Source of the DNA: a virus
Virus record (IMG/VR): IMGVR_UViG_3300047443_000090
Location: 23,260-87,259 of that record
Strand: one strand, 5' to 3'
DNA: 64,000 nucleotides
Made by a program: the position numbers and the translations under genes. The first letter of the stretch is position 1. Each line of letters starts with the position of its first letter. Below, in pieces: positions 39,586 through 47,245 of the stretch. The notes under the pieces were generated by a model. That model was not told the DNA's origin, searched no databases, and worked only from the letters and a program-made list of their open reading frames with translations.

Positions 39586-41700
39586 ATGTTTAATTCTGAC
39601 CGCGATGGCTTTCTGATCCCCGACGCGCCACTTCGCACCGACGAGCTGGCGCAGGGCATCATGGGCGTAAGGCGTAATACCGACACGATCATTGGTTTAT
39701 TGAAGGGGCGGGCAAAGGCTGCAACCCTTCAGCGCGCCCGCGTTGTAGTGCAGGGCAGCGCCAGAGGCGCTACAGGCTCGCCATTATCCGCAGGCGAGCA
39801 TCCGGGCGCACAGGCCCGCCGTGGGCCTTCAGGCGGCGCTATGGGCTCGTCTGCCGATGCTGGCGCGCGCGTGGCGGGCGCGGCCCGCCGTGGACCGTCT
39901 GGAGGCGCTACGGACGCATTGCCAGAGCGTGACAGCCGTGGCCGATTCGTCGCAAAGCCAATCGGTGACGTGGCAAAGGCTGTTCGCCAGCTTACGCGGC
40001 AGCAGTCCCAGGATATGGCTGAAAATTCGCGCCGCGAGGCCGCGCGCGAAAACCGCGAGGGCGGCAGCGCGGCAGGCGGCGAGCAGCAGCGCGACGCGCG
40101 CGGGCGGTTTGGCGCGGGCGGCGGCGGCCCCAATGACGACAAGGAAGGCGGCGATAGCAAGAGCCTCACCCTTGCCATCCTGAAGGCTGCGGCTCAGGGC
40201 GGCGCTGCGGCGCTGGGATCGACTGAAAAAGTAGACCCGGCAATTGAATCGGCGCAGGAAATTCATGGCATGGTAAGCGGCGCGGTATCAGCGCTCAAAA
40301 CTACCGGCAAACTTGGCATCGCGGTGGCCGGGCGCGCGTTCGGCAGCGCGAAAGAAAAGGATGTGCCGTGGTATCGCAAGCTGTTGCAGCAATTGAAGTT
40401 GATGCGCAGGGATGACGGCGAATTTCACCGTGCCGAGCTGCGCGCGCTGAATAACCGCGCTGGTGGCGGTGGCGGTGGCGGTGGCGGCGGTAGCGCGCTG
40501 CCTGACTGGGTGCCCAAGCTTCCGGGCGCTGTGCCTAAGCTGCTAGGGGCCGGTGCAAAGCTGCTTGGTAAGCTCGCGTTGCCAGCAGCCGCTATCGGGT
40601 CGGCTATCAAGTCATTTGGCACCAACACGAGCGATTATGCTGATCGCCTTGGGACAAAGGATGATGGCGGCATTGCAAAAAGCCTTGGCATACGCGCTGC
40701 CGGTGTGTTGGGCGACTTGGGGAGCACGCTCACACTCGGGCTGGCCGACAAACTTGGAAAATCAGAAACGCTGGGGAAAGTAATCGAGAAATCGGTTTCT
40801 GGCCTGTCGGCGGCAAAGGACTGGGCGCTAGGTAAAACGTCGCAGCTATTCGAGTCTGGACGCAAGGGCGCGGGCACCATATCTACGGGCAAGGGCGACA
40901 ACGGCGGCGTGTCTTACGGCACCTACCAGATGTCCACCACGAAGGGCGTTGCCGGGGATTTCGTAAAGGGCTCCAAGTACGCCAAGGACTTCGAGGGACT
41001 GAAGCCGGGCACTCCCGAGTTTAGCGCGAAGTGGAAGGAGGTTGCGGCGGCAGACCCATCATTCGGCCAAGCGCAGCACGACTATATCCAAAAGACCAAG
41101 TACGAGCCGCAGCAGCAAAAGCTGAAGGATTCAGGCATTGACCTGTCCAAGCGCGGCGCGGCGGTGCAGGATGCAATATGGTCAACCTCCGTGCAGTTCG
41201 GCGGCAATACGTCACTGATACAGGGCGCGCTGAAGGGCAGGGATGCCGCGAAAATGTCGGACGCGGAAATCGTGACTGCGATTCAGGACTACAAGCTGAA
41301 AAACAACGACGCGCTGTTCAAAAGCTCGTCGCCCGACGTGCGCGCATCGACAGCCAAGCGGGCGCAGAACGAGAAAGTTGACTTGCTTAAGCTGGCAGAA
41401 GGCGCATCGCCAGTAGCTCCGCCGACTGGGCTGGGCATCACAAGTTCGCCCGCTCCCAGCATCCCCCTGCCCACCGCAGGAGCAACCGTACCGGCGTCAC
41501 TGGCCGCCCCGGCCTCTATCCGCCCGCCGCCTGTCAGCGTAGCCCCTGCCCCGCCGCCTGCCGCGTCGCCGGAACTCCACGTTCCGTTGACCAGTAAAGG
41601 GCCGCTAGAAGTCACGGTGCGTAACGACCAGCTCGCCAATCAAGACGTAAAGGATCGCCGCCTTGCGCAAATTGCTACTGGTGGCGTATCAGGGGCGTAG
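39586..41700 (+). CDS. Virion-associated cell-wall hydrolase, possibly tape measure, 704 aa
   Basis: Residues about 1-190 are disordered Arg/Gly/Ala-rich, with two copies of RRGPSGGA. Hydrophobic helices follow at about 300-345 (GAVPKLLGAGAKLLGKLALP). The hydrolase-like domain, about 420-560, contains ESGRKGAGTISTGKGDNGG, SYGTYQM and IQKTKYEP, a pattern I know from phage tail lysozymes. The C-terminal 120 residues are a Pro-rich tail. It would cut peptidoglycan during DNA entry. No separate, longer tape measure was seen, so this protein may also serve that role. Confidence 0.65.
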   Translation: MFNSDRDGFLIPDAPLRTDELAQGIMGVRRNTDTIIGLLKGRAKAATLQRARVVVQGSARGATGSPLSAGEHPGAQARRGPSGGAMGSSADAGARVAGAARRGPSGGATDALPERDSRGRFVAKPIGDVAKAVRQLTRQQSQDMAENSRREAARENREGGSAAGGEQQRDARGRFGAGGGGPNDDKEGGDSKSLTLAILKAAAQGGAAALGSTEKVDPAIESAQEIHGMVSGAVSALKTTGKLGIAVAGRAFGSAKEKDVPWYRKLLQQLKLMRRDDGEFHRAELRALNNRAGGGGGGGGGGSALPDWVPKLPGAVPKLLGAGAKLLGKLALPAAAIGSAIKSFGTNTSDYADRLGTKDDGGIAKSLGIRAAGVLGDLGSTLTLGLADKLGKSETLGKVIEKSVSGLSAAKDWALGKTSQLFESGRKGAGTISTGKGDNGGVSYGTYQMSTTKGVAGDFVKGSKYAKDFEGLKPGTPEFSAKWKEVAAADPSFGQAQHDYIQKTKYEPQQQKLKDSGIDLSKRGAAVQDAIWSTSVQFGGNTSLIQGALKGRDAAKMSDAEIVTAIQDYKLKNNDALFKSSSPDVRASTAKRAQNEKVDLLKLAEGASPVAPPTGLGITSSPAPSIPLPTAGATVPASLAAPASIRPPPVSVAPAPPPAASPELHVPLTSKGPLEVTVRNDQLANQDVKDRRLAQIATGGVSGA

Positions 41701-41707
41701 CCGCGAA

Positions 41708-41743
41708 GAAATGAAAATGTGGTATGGTGCAACCTTTCATTTC
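41708..41743. repeat. 9-bp inverted repeat before the LprI-like gene
   Basis: GAAATGAAA (41708-41716) and TTTCATTTC (41735-41743) are perfect inverted copies around an 18-base loop with a possible extended -10 (GGTATGGTG). It could be an operator or an mRNA stem before the gene at 41758. Confidence 0.4.
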
Positions 41744-41757
41744 CCCATGATAGCCCC

Positions 41758-42144
41758 ATGAAATTTGTTACGACGCTGATCCTTGTGGCCGCCTCTGGCA
41801 TGTGCGGCGCTGCCGAGCCAAGCTATACTAAGCAGTTCAGCGCGTGCATGAGCGCTTCGGACGGGGTCACCGATGCGATGCTTGACTGTATAGCGACGGA
41901 AACCCGAAATCAGGATGCCATGCTCAACGCGACCTACAAGGTTGCGCTGAAGGCGACGCGGAAGCCGCGCCAGCCAAGGCTGCAAGAGGCGCAGCGCAAC
42001 TGGCTAAAGTTCCGTGACTCGAATTGCGGCTTCTACGCTGACCCCGAGCATGGCACGAGCGCTGATGTAGCTGCCGCCGACTGCGCGTTGTCGATGACGG
42101 CAGCGCGCGAACAAGAATTGCGCATGTTCACCGAGTCAGAATAG
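41758..42144 (+). CDS. LprI/DUF1311-like secreted protein, 128 aa
   Basis: ATG 41758 gives a signal peptide (MKFVTTLILVAASGMCGAA); a longer frame from 41719 would bury it. The mature part has KQFSACMSASDGVTDAMLDC, then LQEAQRNWLKFRDSNCGFYA and a final AADCALSM helix, the LprI/DUF1311 pattern of Cys-bonded helical proteins with Trp. LprI-type proteins can inhibit lysozymes in the periplasm. It lies right after the tail lysozyme gene and before a terminator, so it may be a lysogenic-conversion gene. Confidence 0.65.
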   Translation: MKFVTTLILVAASGMCGAAEPSYTKQFSACMSASDGVTDAMLDCIATETRNQDAMLNATYKVALKATRKPRQPRLQEAQRNWLKFRDSNCGFYADPEHGTSADVAAADCALSMTAAREQELRMFTESE

Positions 42145-42159
42145 CCCCCTTCATCCCTC

Positions 42160-42192
42160 AAAAAAAGCCCGCTGCCGCAGCGGGCTTTTTTT
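42160..42192. terminator. Strong bidirectional terminator
   Basis: AAAAAAAGCCCGCTG (42160-42174) and CAGCGGGCTTTTTTT (42178-42192) form a 15-bp stem with a three-base loop and T runs both ways. Late promoter F begins 14 bases later. Confidence 0.92.
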
Positions 42193-42205
42193 CGTCCATC
42201 GCTTA

Positions 42206-42246
42206 GGAAAACCCGCCCGAGTACCTTGTCACCGCTGCGTCAAAGT
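42206..42246 (+). promoter_or_regulatory. Late-type promoter, copy F
   Basis: GGAAAA at 42206-42211, 29 bases, CAAAGT at 42241-42246. The predicted start is near 42253; the leader contains AGGTGA before ATG 42279. Confidence 0.6.
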
Positions 42247-42267
42247 GGAGTCATTAACACTCCACTT
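42243..42267. repeat. 9-bp inverted repeat over the start site of promoter F
   Basis: AAGTGGAGT (42243-42251) and ACTCCACTT (42259-42267) are perfect inverted copies around a seven-base loop. They cover the -10 and the predicted transcription start, so they could be an operator for the tail-tube unit. Confidence 0.55.
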
Positions 42268-42278
42268 CTAGGTGACAC

Positions 42279-42767
42279 ATGACCATTTCGACTGGCGCAT
42301 ATCTGGCGCAATCCTACGGGCAGGTAAAGGCACTGGGCGACAAATCCATTTCGTCCGATGCAATGTTCGTTATCGACGGCTTCGAGCATTTGCGCCTGCT
42401 GGCAAAGCAATTCCCTTGGCCGATTCTCTCGACCGCTGGTGAAATCGAGACTGTCACGCCAATGGGCGGTGCCGCGTGGCAGTCGCAGCAGCTCAAGACG
42501 AACATGCAAGGGCAGGTCACGTTCTACGAAACCGTGCGTGGCGACATCGAGCAATTCATCGAAATGATCGCGTCCGCAGGCGGCAAGTTCAACGGCAGCA
42601 TCTACGAGGGCACGATGGAGCGTCACAGCCGTGGCGTCCGCATCGTTGATGCGTTCTTCCAGTTCGATAGCCCGGATCGCGACTGGGAAAACCGCGCGCA
42701 GGCCACTACCGTTTCCGGCACCCTGTTCTACCACTACTTCGGTGAAAAAATCCCCGGCAACATTTAA
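42279..42767 (+). CDS. Tail tube protein, gp19-like, 162 aa
   Basis: It is compact and beta-rich: AMFVIDGFEHLRLLAKQFPW, then QVTFYETVRGDIEQFIEMIA and GVRIVDAFFQFDSPDRDWEN. This order (strand, loop, helix near residue 90, then two long strands) is that of contractile tail tube subunits, and the length is typical. Hexamer rings would stack to form the DNA channel inside the sheath. It leads a unit of its own under promoter F. Confidence 0.7.
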   Translation: MTISTGAYLAQSYGQVKALGDKSISSDAMFVIDGFEHLRLLAKQFPWPILSTAGEIETVTPMGGAAWQSQQLKTNMQGQVTFYETVRGDIEQFIEMIASAGGKFNGSIYEGTMERHSRGVRIVDAFFQFDSPDRDWENRAQATTVSGTLFYHYFGEKIPGNI

Positions 42768-42779
42768 GGGTAAATAGCC

Positions 42780-43163
42780 GTGACACTGGGAGAACTGGCC
42801 TTATCGGTCAACTGGGCATTCGGCCTCGTCATAGACGACGCCGACATCAAGAAACAGGCGTGCAACGCTGCGCGCCTGTATCTGACGTGGGGCGACATCG
42901 CCAGCCTCGCCACTAGCGATCCGTCTGTGGCGCTTGATGACGTTGACGAGAACTGCGACATCACGCCGGGCGAATGGGGCGTTATCAAGGCGCTGCATGT
43001 GCTCTACGTGGAGCGCGAGAACGCGCGCGCGCTGGAGGCGTCGCGCGGTAACGGCGTGGACGTGTACGGGCGCACAGTGTCGGAGATTGACCAAGCTATC
43101 ACGCAATACGAGTCGCAGGACTTGCCGCGCGCCGCGTTCTCGCAACTGCCGGAATCAATCTAA
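42780..43163 (+). CDS. Head-tail or baseplate accessory protein, 127 aa
   Basis: It starts with GTG 42780 twelve bases after the tube gene. It is mostly helical: IKKQACNAARLYLTWGDIAS, WGVIKALHVLYVERENARAL and SEIDQAITQYES. The pattern resembles small head-completion proteins but also tail chaperones. It precedes the hub gene with no gap. Function uncertain. Confidence 0.5.
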   Translation: MTLGELALSVNWAFGLVIDDADIKKQACNAARLYLTWGDIASLATSDPSVALDDVDENCDITPGEWGVIKALHVLYVERENARALEASRGNGVDVYGRTVSEIDQAITQYESQDLPRAAFSQLPESI

Positions 43164-44042
43164 ATGATTTCGATTGAGGGCGTGCGCGCCGAGTTCCTGC
43201 TGTCTGGATGCCTCCGGTACGATCTAGCGCCTATCCCGCTCACGCTGGAGGCGCAGATTCGCATTACCCCGGCAACCGCGCCCCTGATGCAAGACGGCGG
43301 GCTGATCCGGGTAAATGAAATCCCCTTCCGCATCATCAAGTGCGAGCCGCTGCGCAATGTCGGCGGCGGCCCGCAGGGCGATTCTCCGCTGTCTGCCGTT
43401 ACCATCACGGCATTCCCTGACGCGGTAGTTGGAGTGGCCCGTAGGCGTCGCTCTGCCGTTATCGCGCAGGGCGAATCATTCGCGTCAATTTACAGGTCGT
43501 GCGGCGCTACCGTGGGCATTGATGGCGACTTCCCGGTAAGCCGCTTCGCATGTTTCAAAGGGAGCGTACCGACGTTCAACTTAGCCCAAATTCTGCAAGA
43601 GGAATCGGCGGTAATGATGTGGGCATCTGGCCGTGTGAAGATCATGCGGCTACGTGATGTCATGGCACAAGCGCCAGTAATAGGGCTGTCCGTAACCGCG
43701 TCAGAGGACGTTGCAAGTAGCTTTCTCGAAAACGACGAAATCCCCACTTACATATCGACCGGCCCCGATGGGAAATTCATCTTGGGGGCGCGGCGCTTTG
43801 AGTCGCAGGCAGTCAAGTATTCGCCGCACAAGGGCGAGCGGGAGCTTGGCTATATGGGGCGCGTGCTGGTGCGTCGGCGGGTTCTTACCAGCCTCCCAAA
43901 TCTAAGCCTTCAGGCCGGTGCTGTTGTTGAATCGCGCAATGGGCCAATGGTCGTTATGACGGCAGCGCACTACATGCAAAACAACACGGACGGAGCTGGG
44001 GCGTCCCAGTATTCGCGCTTTTGGCTTGGGAGCATTTCATGA
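43164..44042 (+). CDS. Baseplate hub protein, gp27/gpD-like, 292 aa
   Basis: Beta-rich with LTLEAQIRITPATAPLMQDG in the first domain and SLQAGAVVESRNGPMVVMTA near the C-terminus. The helix-turn near residue 105 (QGESFASIYRSCGATVGIDG) is typical of hub proteins, where it is followed by a barrel bearing the spike. The next gene is the spike and overlaps it, which supports the call. It would form the trimeric hub that joins the tube to the spike. Confidence 0.65.
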   Translation: MISIEGVRAEFLLSGCLRYDLAPIPLTLEAQIRITPATAPLMQDGGLIRVNEIPFRIIKCEPLRNVGGGPQGDSPLSAVTITAFPDAVVGVARRRRSAVIAQGESFASIYRSCGATVGIDGDFPVSRFACFKGSVPTFNLAQILQEESAVMMWASGRVKIMRLRDVMAQAPVIGLSVTASEDVASSFLENDEIPTYISTGPDGKFILGARRFESQAVKYSPHKGERELGYMGRVLVRRRVLTSLPNLSLQAGAVVESRNGPMVVMTAAHYMQNNTDGAGASQYSRFWLGSIS

Positions 44043-44632
44043 TTGGCTTGATGCCTGCTGAAGTAGATTCAATCGACCGCGAAAAGCGCATCGCGCGCGT
44101 TCGCATTCCGGGGCTGACCGATGGCGCAACGAGCCTGCCGGAAGCGCAGTTCTGCAACCCAGTGGGCGACAAAAGCGAACACACGGAAATTCGCATCAAG
44201 CCCGGCGACCGTGTTTGGCTGGCCTTTGAGGGCGGCGATCCGCGCTACCCAGTCATCGTCGGCTACCGCCCGCGCAATCAGGAAAACGGCATCGACTGGC
44301 GGCGCTTCGAGCACGCAAACTTTCAATTCGACGCCGACCAGAATTTCATCATCAACGCTGGCGCGAATGTAACCGTGAATGCGGTCAACGTGGCCGTGAA
44401 TGCGTCATCGAAGGCGACGGTTACTTCGCCGTCAATTCTGGTCGATTCGGCTGATACCAAGTTCACCGGGCCAGTGACCATACAGGGCTTGCTTACCTAC
44501 GCGGCGGGCATGAGTGGGACGGGCGGCGCTGACATCGCGGGGAGCATGAAGAACAACGGCAAGAACATCGGCAGCACTCACGTTCACAGCGGCGTGGGAC
44601 GCGGACAAAGCAATACGGACGCACCAACTTAA
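44039..44632 (+). CDS. Baseplate spike protein, gpV-like, 197 aa
   Basis: ATG 44039 overlaps the hub stop as ATGA. Residues 1-85 form an OB fold (RIARVRIPGLTDGA, then TEIRIKPGDRVWLAFEGGDP and PVIVGYR). A repetitive strand region follows (INAGANVTVNAVNVAVNASS), as in the triple beta-helix of P2 gpV or phi92 spikes. The C-terminus has STHVHSGVGRGQS, an HxH metal site typical of iron-tipped spikes. It would pierce the outer membrane when the sheath contracts. Confidence 0.78.
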   Translation: MIGLMPAEVDSIDREKRIARVRIPGLTDGATSLPEAQFCNPVGDKSEHTEIRIKPGDRVWLAFEGGDPRYPVIVGYRPRNQENGIDWRRFEHANFQFDADQNFIINAGANVTVNAVNVAVNASSKATVTSPSILVDSADTKFTGPVTIQGLLTYAAGMSGTGGADIAGSMKNNGKNIGSTHVHSGVGRGQSNTDAPT

Positions 44633-44650
44633 AGGGAAAGCAGGGAAAGC

Positions 44651-45142
44651 ATGGCAGATAAAAAAACACTGATTTTCGACTTCTTCGAGCTGTCGGAAAA
44701 AGACGCCTCGATTAAGAAAGCGAAGCGCTACTTCGAGCAGGCCGGGGCGAGCGTGACGAGCGTCGATGTGGACTCGAAGGTACGCCGCGCCGCTGGCGTG
44801 TCCTACCGCGAAGTGCAGTTCGGCTTTGCCGATAGCCAGTCGGTCAGCTTCGGCGTGAAAAACACTGGCGACGTGTATCAGGTCAAGGTCAACGGCAAGC
44901 TGACCCCACTGAAAGCGCAGGACGACCACCTGAAGGCAATCGGTGAAATCGTGGCCGCGATGACCAAGGGCAGGGCCAAATTCCAAGCGGCGCTGGCAAA
45001 GGCCAAGGTTGCATTGCCCGCCTCGATCCGCACCGCCGCCCCAAAGATGGAGCAGGCATTGCGCGAGCAGATTACGGCGGTAGACGAGGCAATCGTCGCG
45101 GCAACCGAACGGCTCGCCGCCTTGCAGCCAGCAGCGGCTTAG
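44651..45142 (+). CDS. Candidate internal head or scaffold protein, 163 aa
   Basis: The N-terminal 100 residues are alpha/beta (KKTLIFDFFELSEKDASIKK, then SYREVQFGFADSQSVSFGVK). The C-terminal 60 residues are helical (APKMEQALREQITAVDEAIV). The position right before the capsid gene fits a scaffold. I also recall a distant likeness to small DarA-related proteins, which are internal head proteins of P1-type phages; this is from memory. It ends before late promoter G. Confidence 0.45.
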   Translation: MADKKTLIFDFFELSEKDASIKKAKRYFEQAGASVTSVDVDSKVRRAAGVSYREVQFGFADSQSVSFGVKNTGDVYQVKVNGKLTPLKAQDDHLKAIGEIVAAMTKGRAKFQAALAKAKVALPASIRTAAPKMEQALREQITAVDEAIVAATERLAALQPAAA

Positions 45143-45182
45143 GAAAACTGGCGGAAATCACGCTGCGCCCCGCCTTGACAAT
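45142..45182 (+). promoter_or_regulatory. Late-type promoter, copy G, before the capsid gene
   Basis: GGAAAA at 45142-45147, overlapping the end of the previous gene by one base, 29 bases, GACAAT at 45177-45182. The predicted start is near 45189. The leader is about 69 bases, longest of those that lead directly to a gene, and includes a GTGCGG/CCGCGC hairpin and AAGGTAGGA. Confidence 0.62.
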
Positions 45183-45257
45183 GAAGGCTCTAAGTGTGCG
45201 GGGTTCCGCGCATTTGTTTACGTGTTTCGACAATCACATTTTTTATAAGGTAGGACT

Positions 45258-46892
45258 ATGAGCGGAACTGAAAAGAAGTACACCACCAATGATGCCAACG
45301 AGCTGCAAAAGTTCGTCAGCACCGTTACCAGCGCTGAAGGCAAAGAAGGCGTGGTATTCGATTCGGCCAGCATGACCGCATCGGCGGTTGATGCAATTGG
45401 CAATCAATCCGGCAGCACCCCGCGCGTGCTGTCCGAACTGCTGGGCGTTTCGACCATTGAAGAAAAGGCCATCGTCAAGGCCGTGTTCGATGGCGTCAAT
45501 GCGTACACCCGCGAACATGGCGTCGCACCGACCGGCGACGTTCTGCTGTCGGCAATTCACCAAGCGCGCGGCATCTTCGACTCGGTGAGCAACGGCCACC
45601 ACGACCAGATTTCGGTGTTCCCGAATGCCCCTATCGTCGCCATCATGGGCGCGATGGCCGAAGCAACCCCGTTCGCTGGCTACCTGCCCGCCGACAAAGG
45701 CTCGAATGAAGCCCGCCTCATCATCGTCAACCACAATGCCGGTAGCGCATGGGGCGATTACAAGGCTGGTGACATCATGGACGGTATCGCCGCTGGCGGT
45801 TCCTACCTCGGTTCCTCGCGCACTGCTGAACTGGCCGCGCCGAACGACACCGTAAACTACAAATTCACCTTCAAGAACGGTTCGGACGGCTCCGGCGCGG
45901 TGTTGAACATGCTGCGTGGCCGCTCCATCATCTACGTCAACGGCGTGATGGCTGCAACCGAATCGGCAAACGGCCCTAGCGGCGCGGCCACCGTTGCAAT
46001 CAACGGCTACATCAACTTGGGCGGCACCGATTACACGCTGGCGGGCACCGTCAAGCCAGCCAGCGGCGAAGTTGTCGTTACCCCTACCCCGGCCTTCCCC
46101 GGCGGCACCGTAGTTACCACCGAAGTATTCGTGGACTACGAAGCTGACCCAAGCGTGACGCCACGCATGGCCGTGCAGGCATCCAGCTACTCGCTGTTCG
46201 CCAACCCGTTCCGTGCCATCTACCAGATCACCCCTGAAGCTCGCTCGCAGTTTGCGAACGAAGTGGGCGTGGACGCTGGCGCCGAAGCGATGCTGGCGGT
46301 TCGCGGCCAGTACGCGCAAGAGCGCCACTACAACGCGCTGACCAAGGCCAAGATGATGGGCAAGTACAACAACGCGGCCACCTACGACTTCGCCTATGCT
46401 GCGCAAATCCTGCAAAAGACCCGCGCACAAATCTGGCAAGACTTCGCCTCGGTACTGGGCGCTGTCTCGCAAAAGATGGCCGAAGATACCGCCGACCACG
46501 GCGTCACCCACCTGTACGTTACCCGCAGCGTCGCCGCGCAGTTCCTGTCGATGCCGCGCGAGCTGTTTGAGCCGAGCGGCATCACCGCACGCCCTGGCGT
46601 CTACCGCGTGGGCCGCCTGTTCGGCCTGTACGACGTGTACTACACCCCGAAGGTGCTGAATGAAGCAGGCGGCGGCGCTACTGCCGAAATCCTGTGCGTT
46701 GGTCGCTCGACCCAAACCGCGCGCTGCCCGATCATCTTTGGCGATGCGGCGGCCCCAGTATTCGAGCAACTGGGCACCGGCACCGACCTGAAATCCGGCT
46801 ACGGCTTCAATGCGCGTTCGTTCACTGCGACGAACCCGCACCTGATGTCGGCCAAAGGTGCCGCGCTGATTACCGTCAGCAACCTGAAGTAA
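45258..46892 (+). CDS. Major capsid protein, 544 aa
   Basis: The N-terminal 110 residues are helical (VLSELLGVSTIEEKAIVKAV). The central domain is beta-rich, with an insertion at about residues 205-300 (GTVVTTEVFVDYEADPSVTP). The C-terminal domain has RGQYAQERHYNALTKAKMMG, then VTHLYVTRSVAAQFLSMPRE and a strand pair FGLYDVYYTPKVL, as in T4 gp23/P1-type capsid proteins of the HK97 fold. The long leader and strong ribosome site fit an abundant protein. Confidence 0.78.
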   Translation: MSGTEKKYTTNDANELQKFVSTVTSAEGKEGVVFDSASMTASAVDAIGNQSGSTPRVLSELLGVSTIEEKAIVKAVFDGVNAYTREHGVAPTGDVLLSAIHQARGIFDSVSNGHHDQISVFPNAPIVAIMGAMAEATPFAGYLPADKGSNEARLIIVNHNAGSAWGDYKAGDIMDGIAAGGSYLGSSRTAELAAPNDTVNYKFTFKNGSDGSGAVLNMLRGRSIIYVNGVMAATESANGPSGAATVAINGYINLGGTDYTLAGTVKPASGEVVVTPTPAFPGGTVVTTEVFVDYEADPSVTPRMAVQASSYSLFANPFRAIYQITPEARSQFANEVGVDAGAEAMLAVRGQYAQERHYNALTKAKMMGKYNNAATYDFAYAAQILQKTRAQIWQDFASVLGAVSQKMAEDTADHGVTHLYVTRSVAAQFLSMPRELFEPSGITARPGVYRVGRLFGLYDVYYTPKVLNEAGGGATAEILCVGRSTQTARCPIIFGDAAAPVFEQLGTGTDLKSGYGFNARSFTATNPHLMSAKGAALITVSNLK

Positions 46893-46925
46893 TCGGCTTT
46901 CATAAACCATAAAAGGACGGCAACA

Positions 46926-47231
46926 ATGGCAAAGCAAAAAGCCAGTGTTGCCGGTTCCAATTCGGAACCGGCAGCAGGCAATACGGAAGGCATGGGCGCG
47001 TCCCATGAAGTAGTCGCGGCATTCCCGCGCGAGGTCGAAATCATCAACGATACCGCGATCCCGTTCACCATCGCTCGCGCATATATCGAGCCGCGCACCT
47101 CCGTGCGCGTCATGGTGGGCGACGACGACGAAATCACCCGCATCAAGACCGACTGCGAACACATCCTGTCGATGAACGAAGTGTATGCAGCGCTGGAAGT
47201 GCCAGCGCTGCGCGTTGTTGACACCATCTAA
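46926..47231 (+). CDS. Hypothetical head or tail accessory protein, 101 aa
   Basis: The N-terminus is a flexible Ala/Glu-rich stretch. The rest is compact alpha/beta (FPREVEIINDTAIPFTIARA, then SVRVMVGDDDEITRIKTDC). It lies between capsid and sheath genes, a common place for neck or decoration proteins, but no clear match is seen. A GGAC-type site precedes ATG 46926. Confidence 0.55.
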   Translation: MAKQKASVAGSNSEPAAGNTEGMGASHEVVAAFPREVEIINDTAIPFTIARAYIEPRTSVRVMVGDDDEITRIKTDCEHILSMNEVYAALEVPALRVVDTI

Positions 47232-47245
47232 GGGAAAGGGAACTG

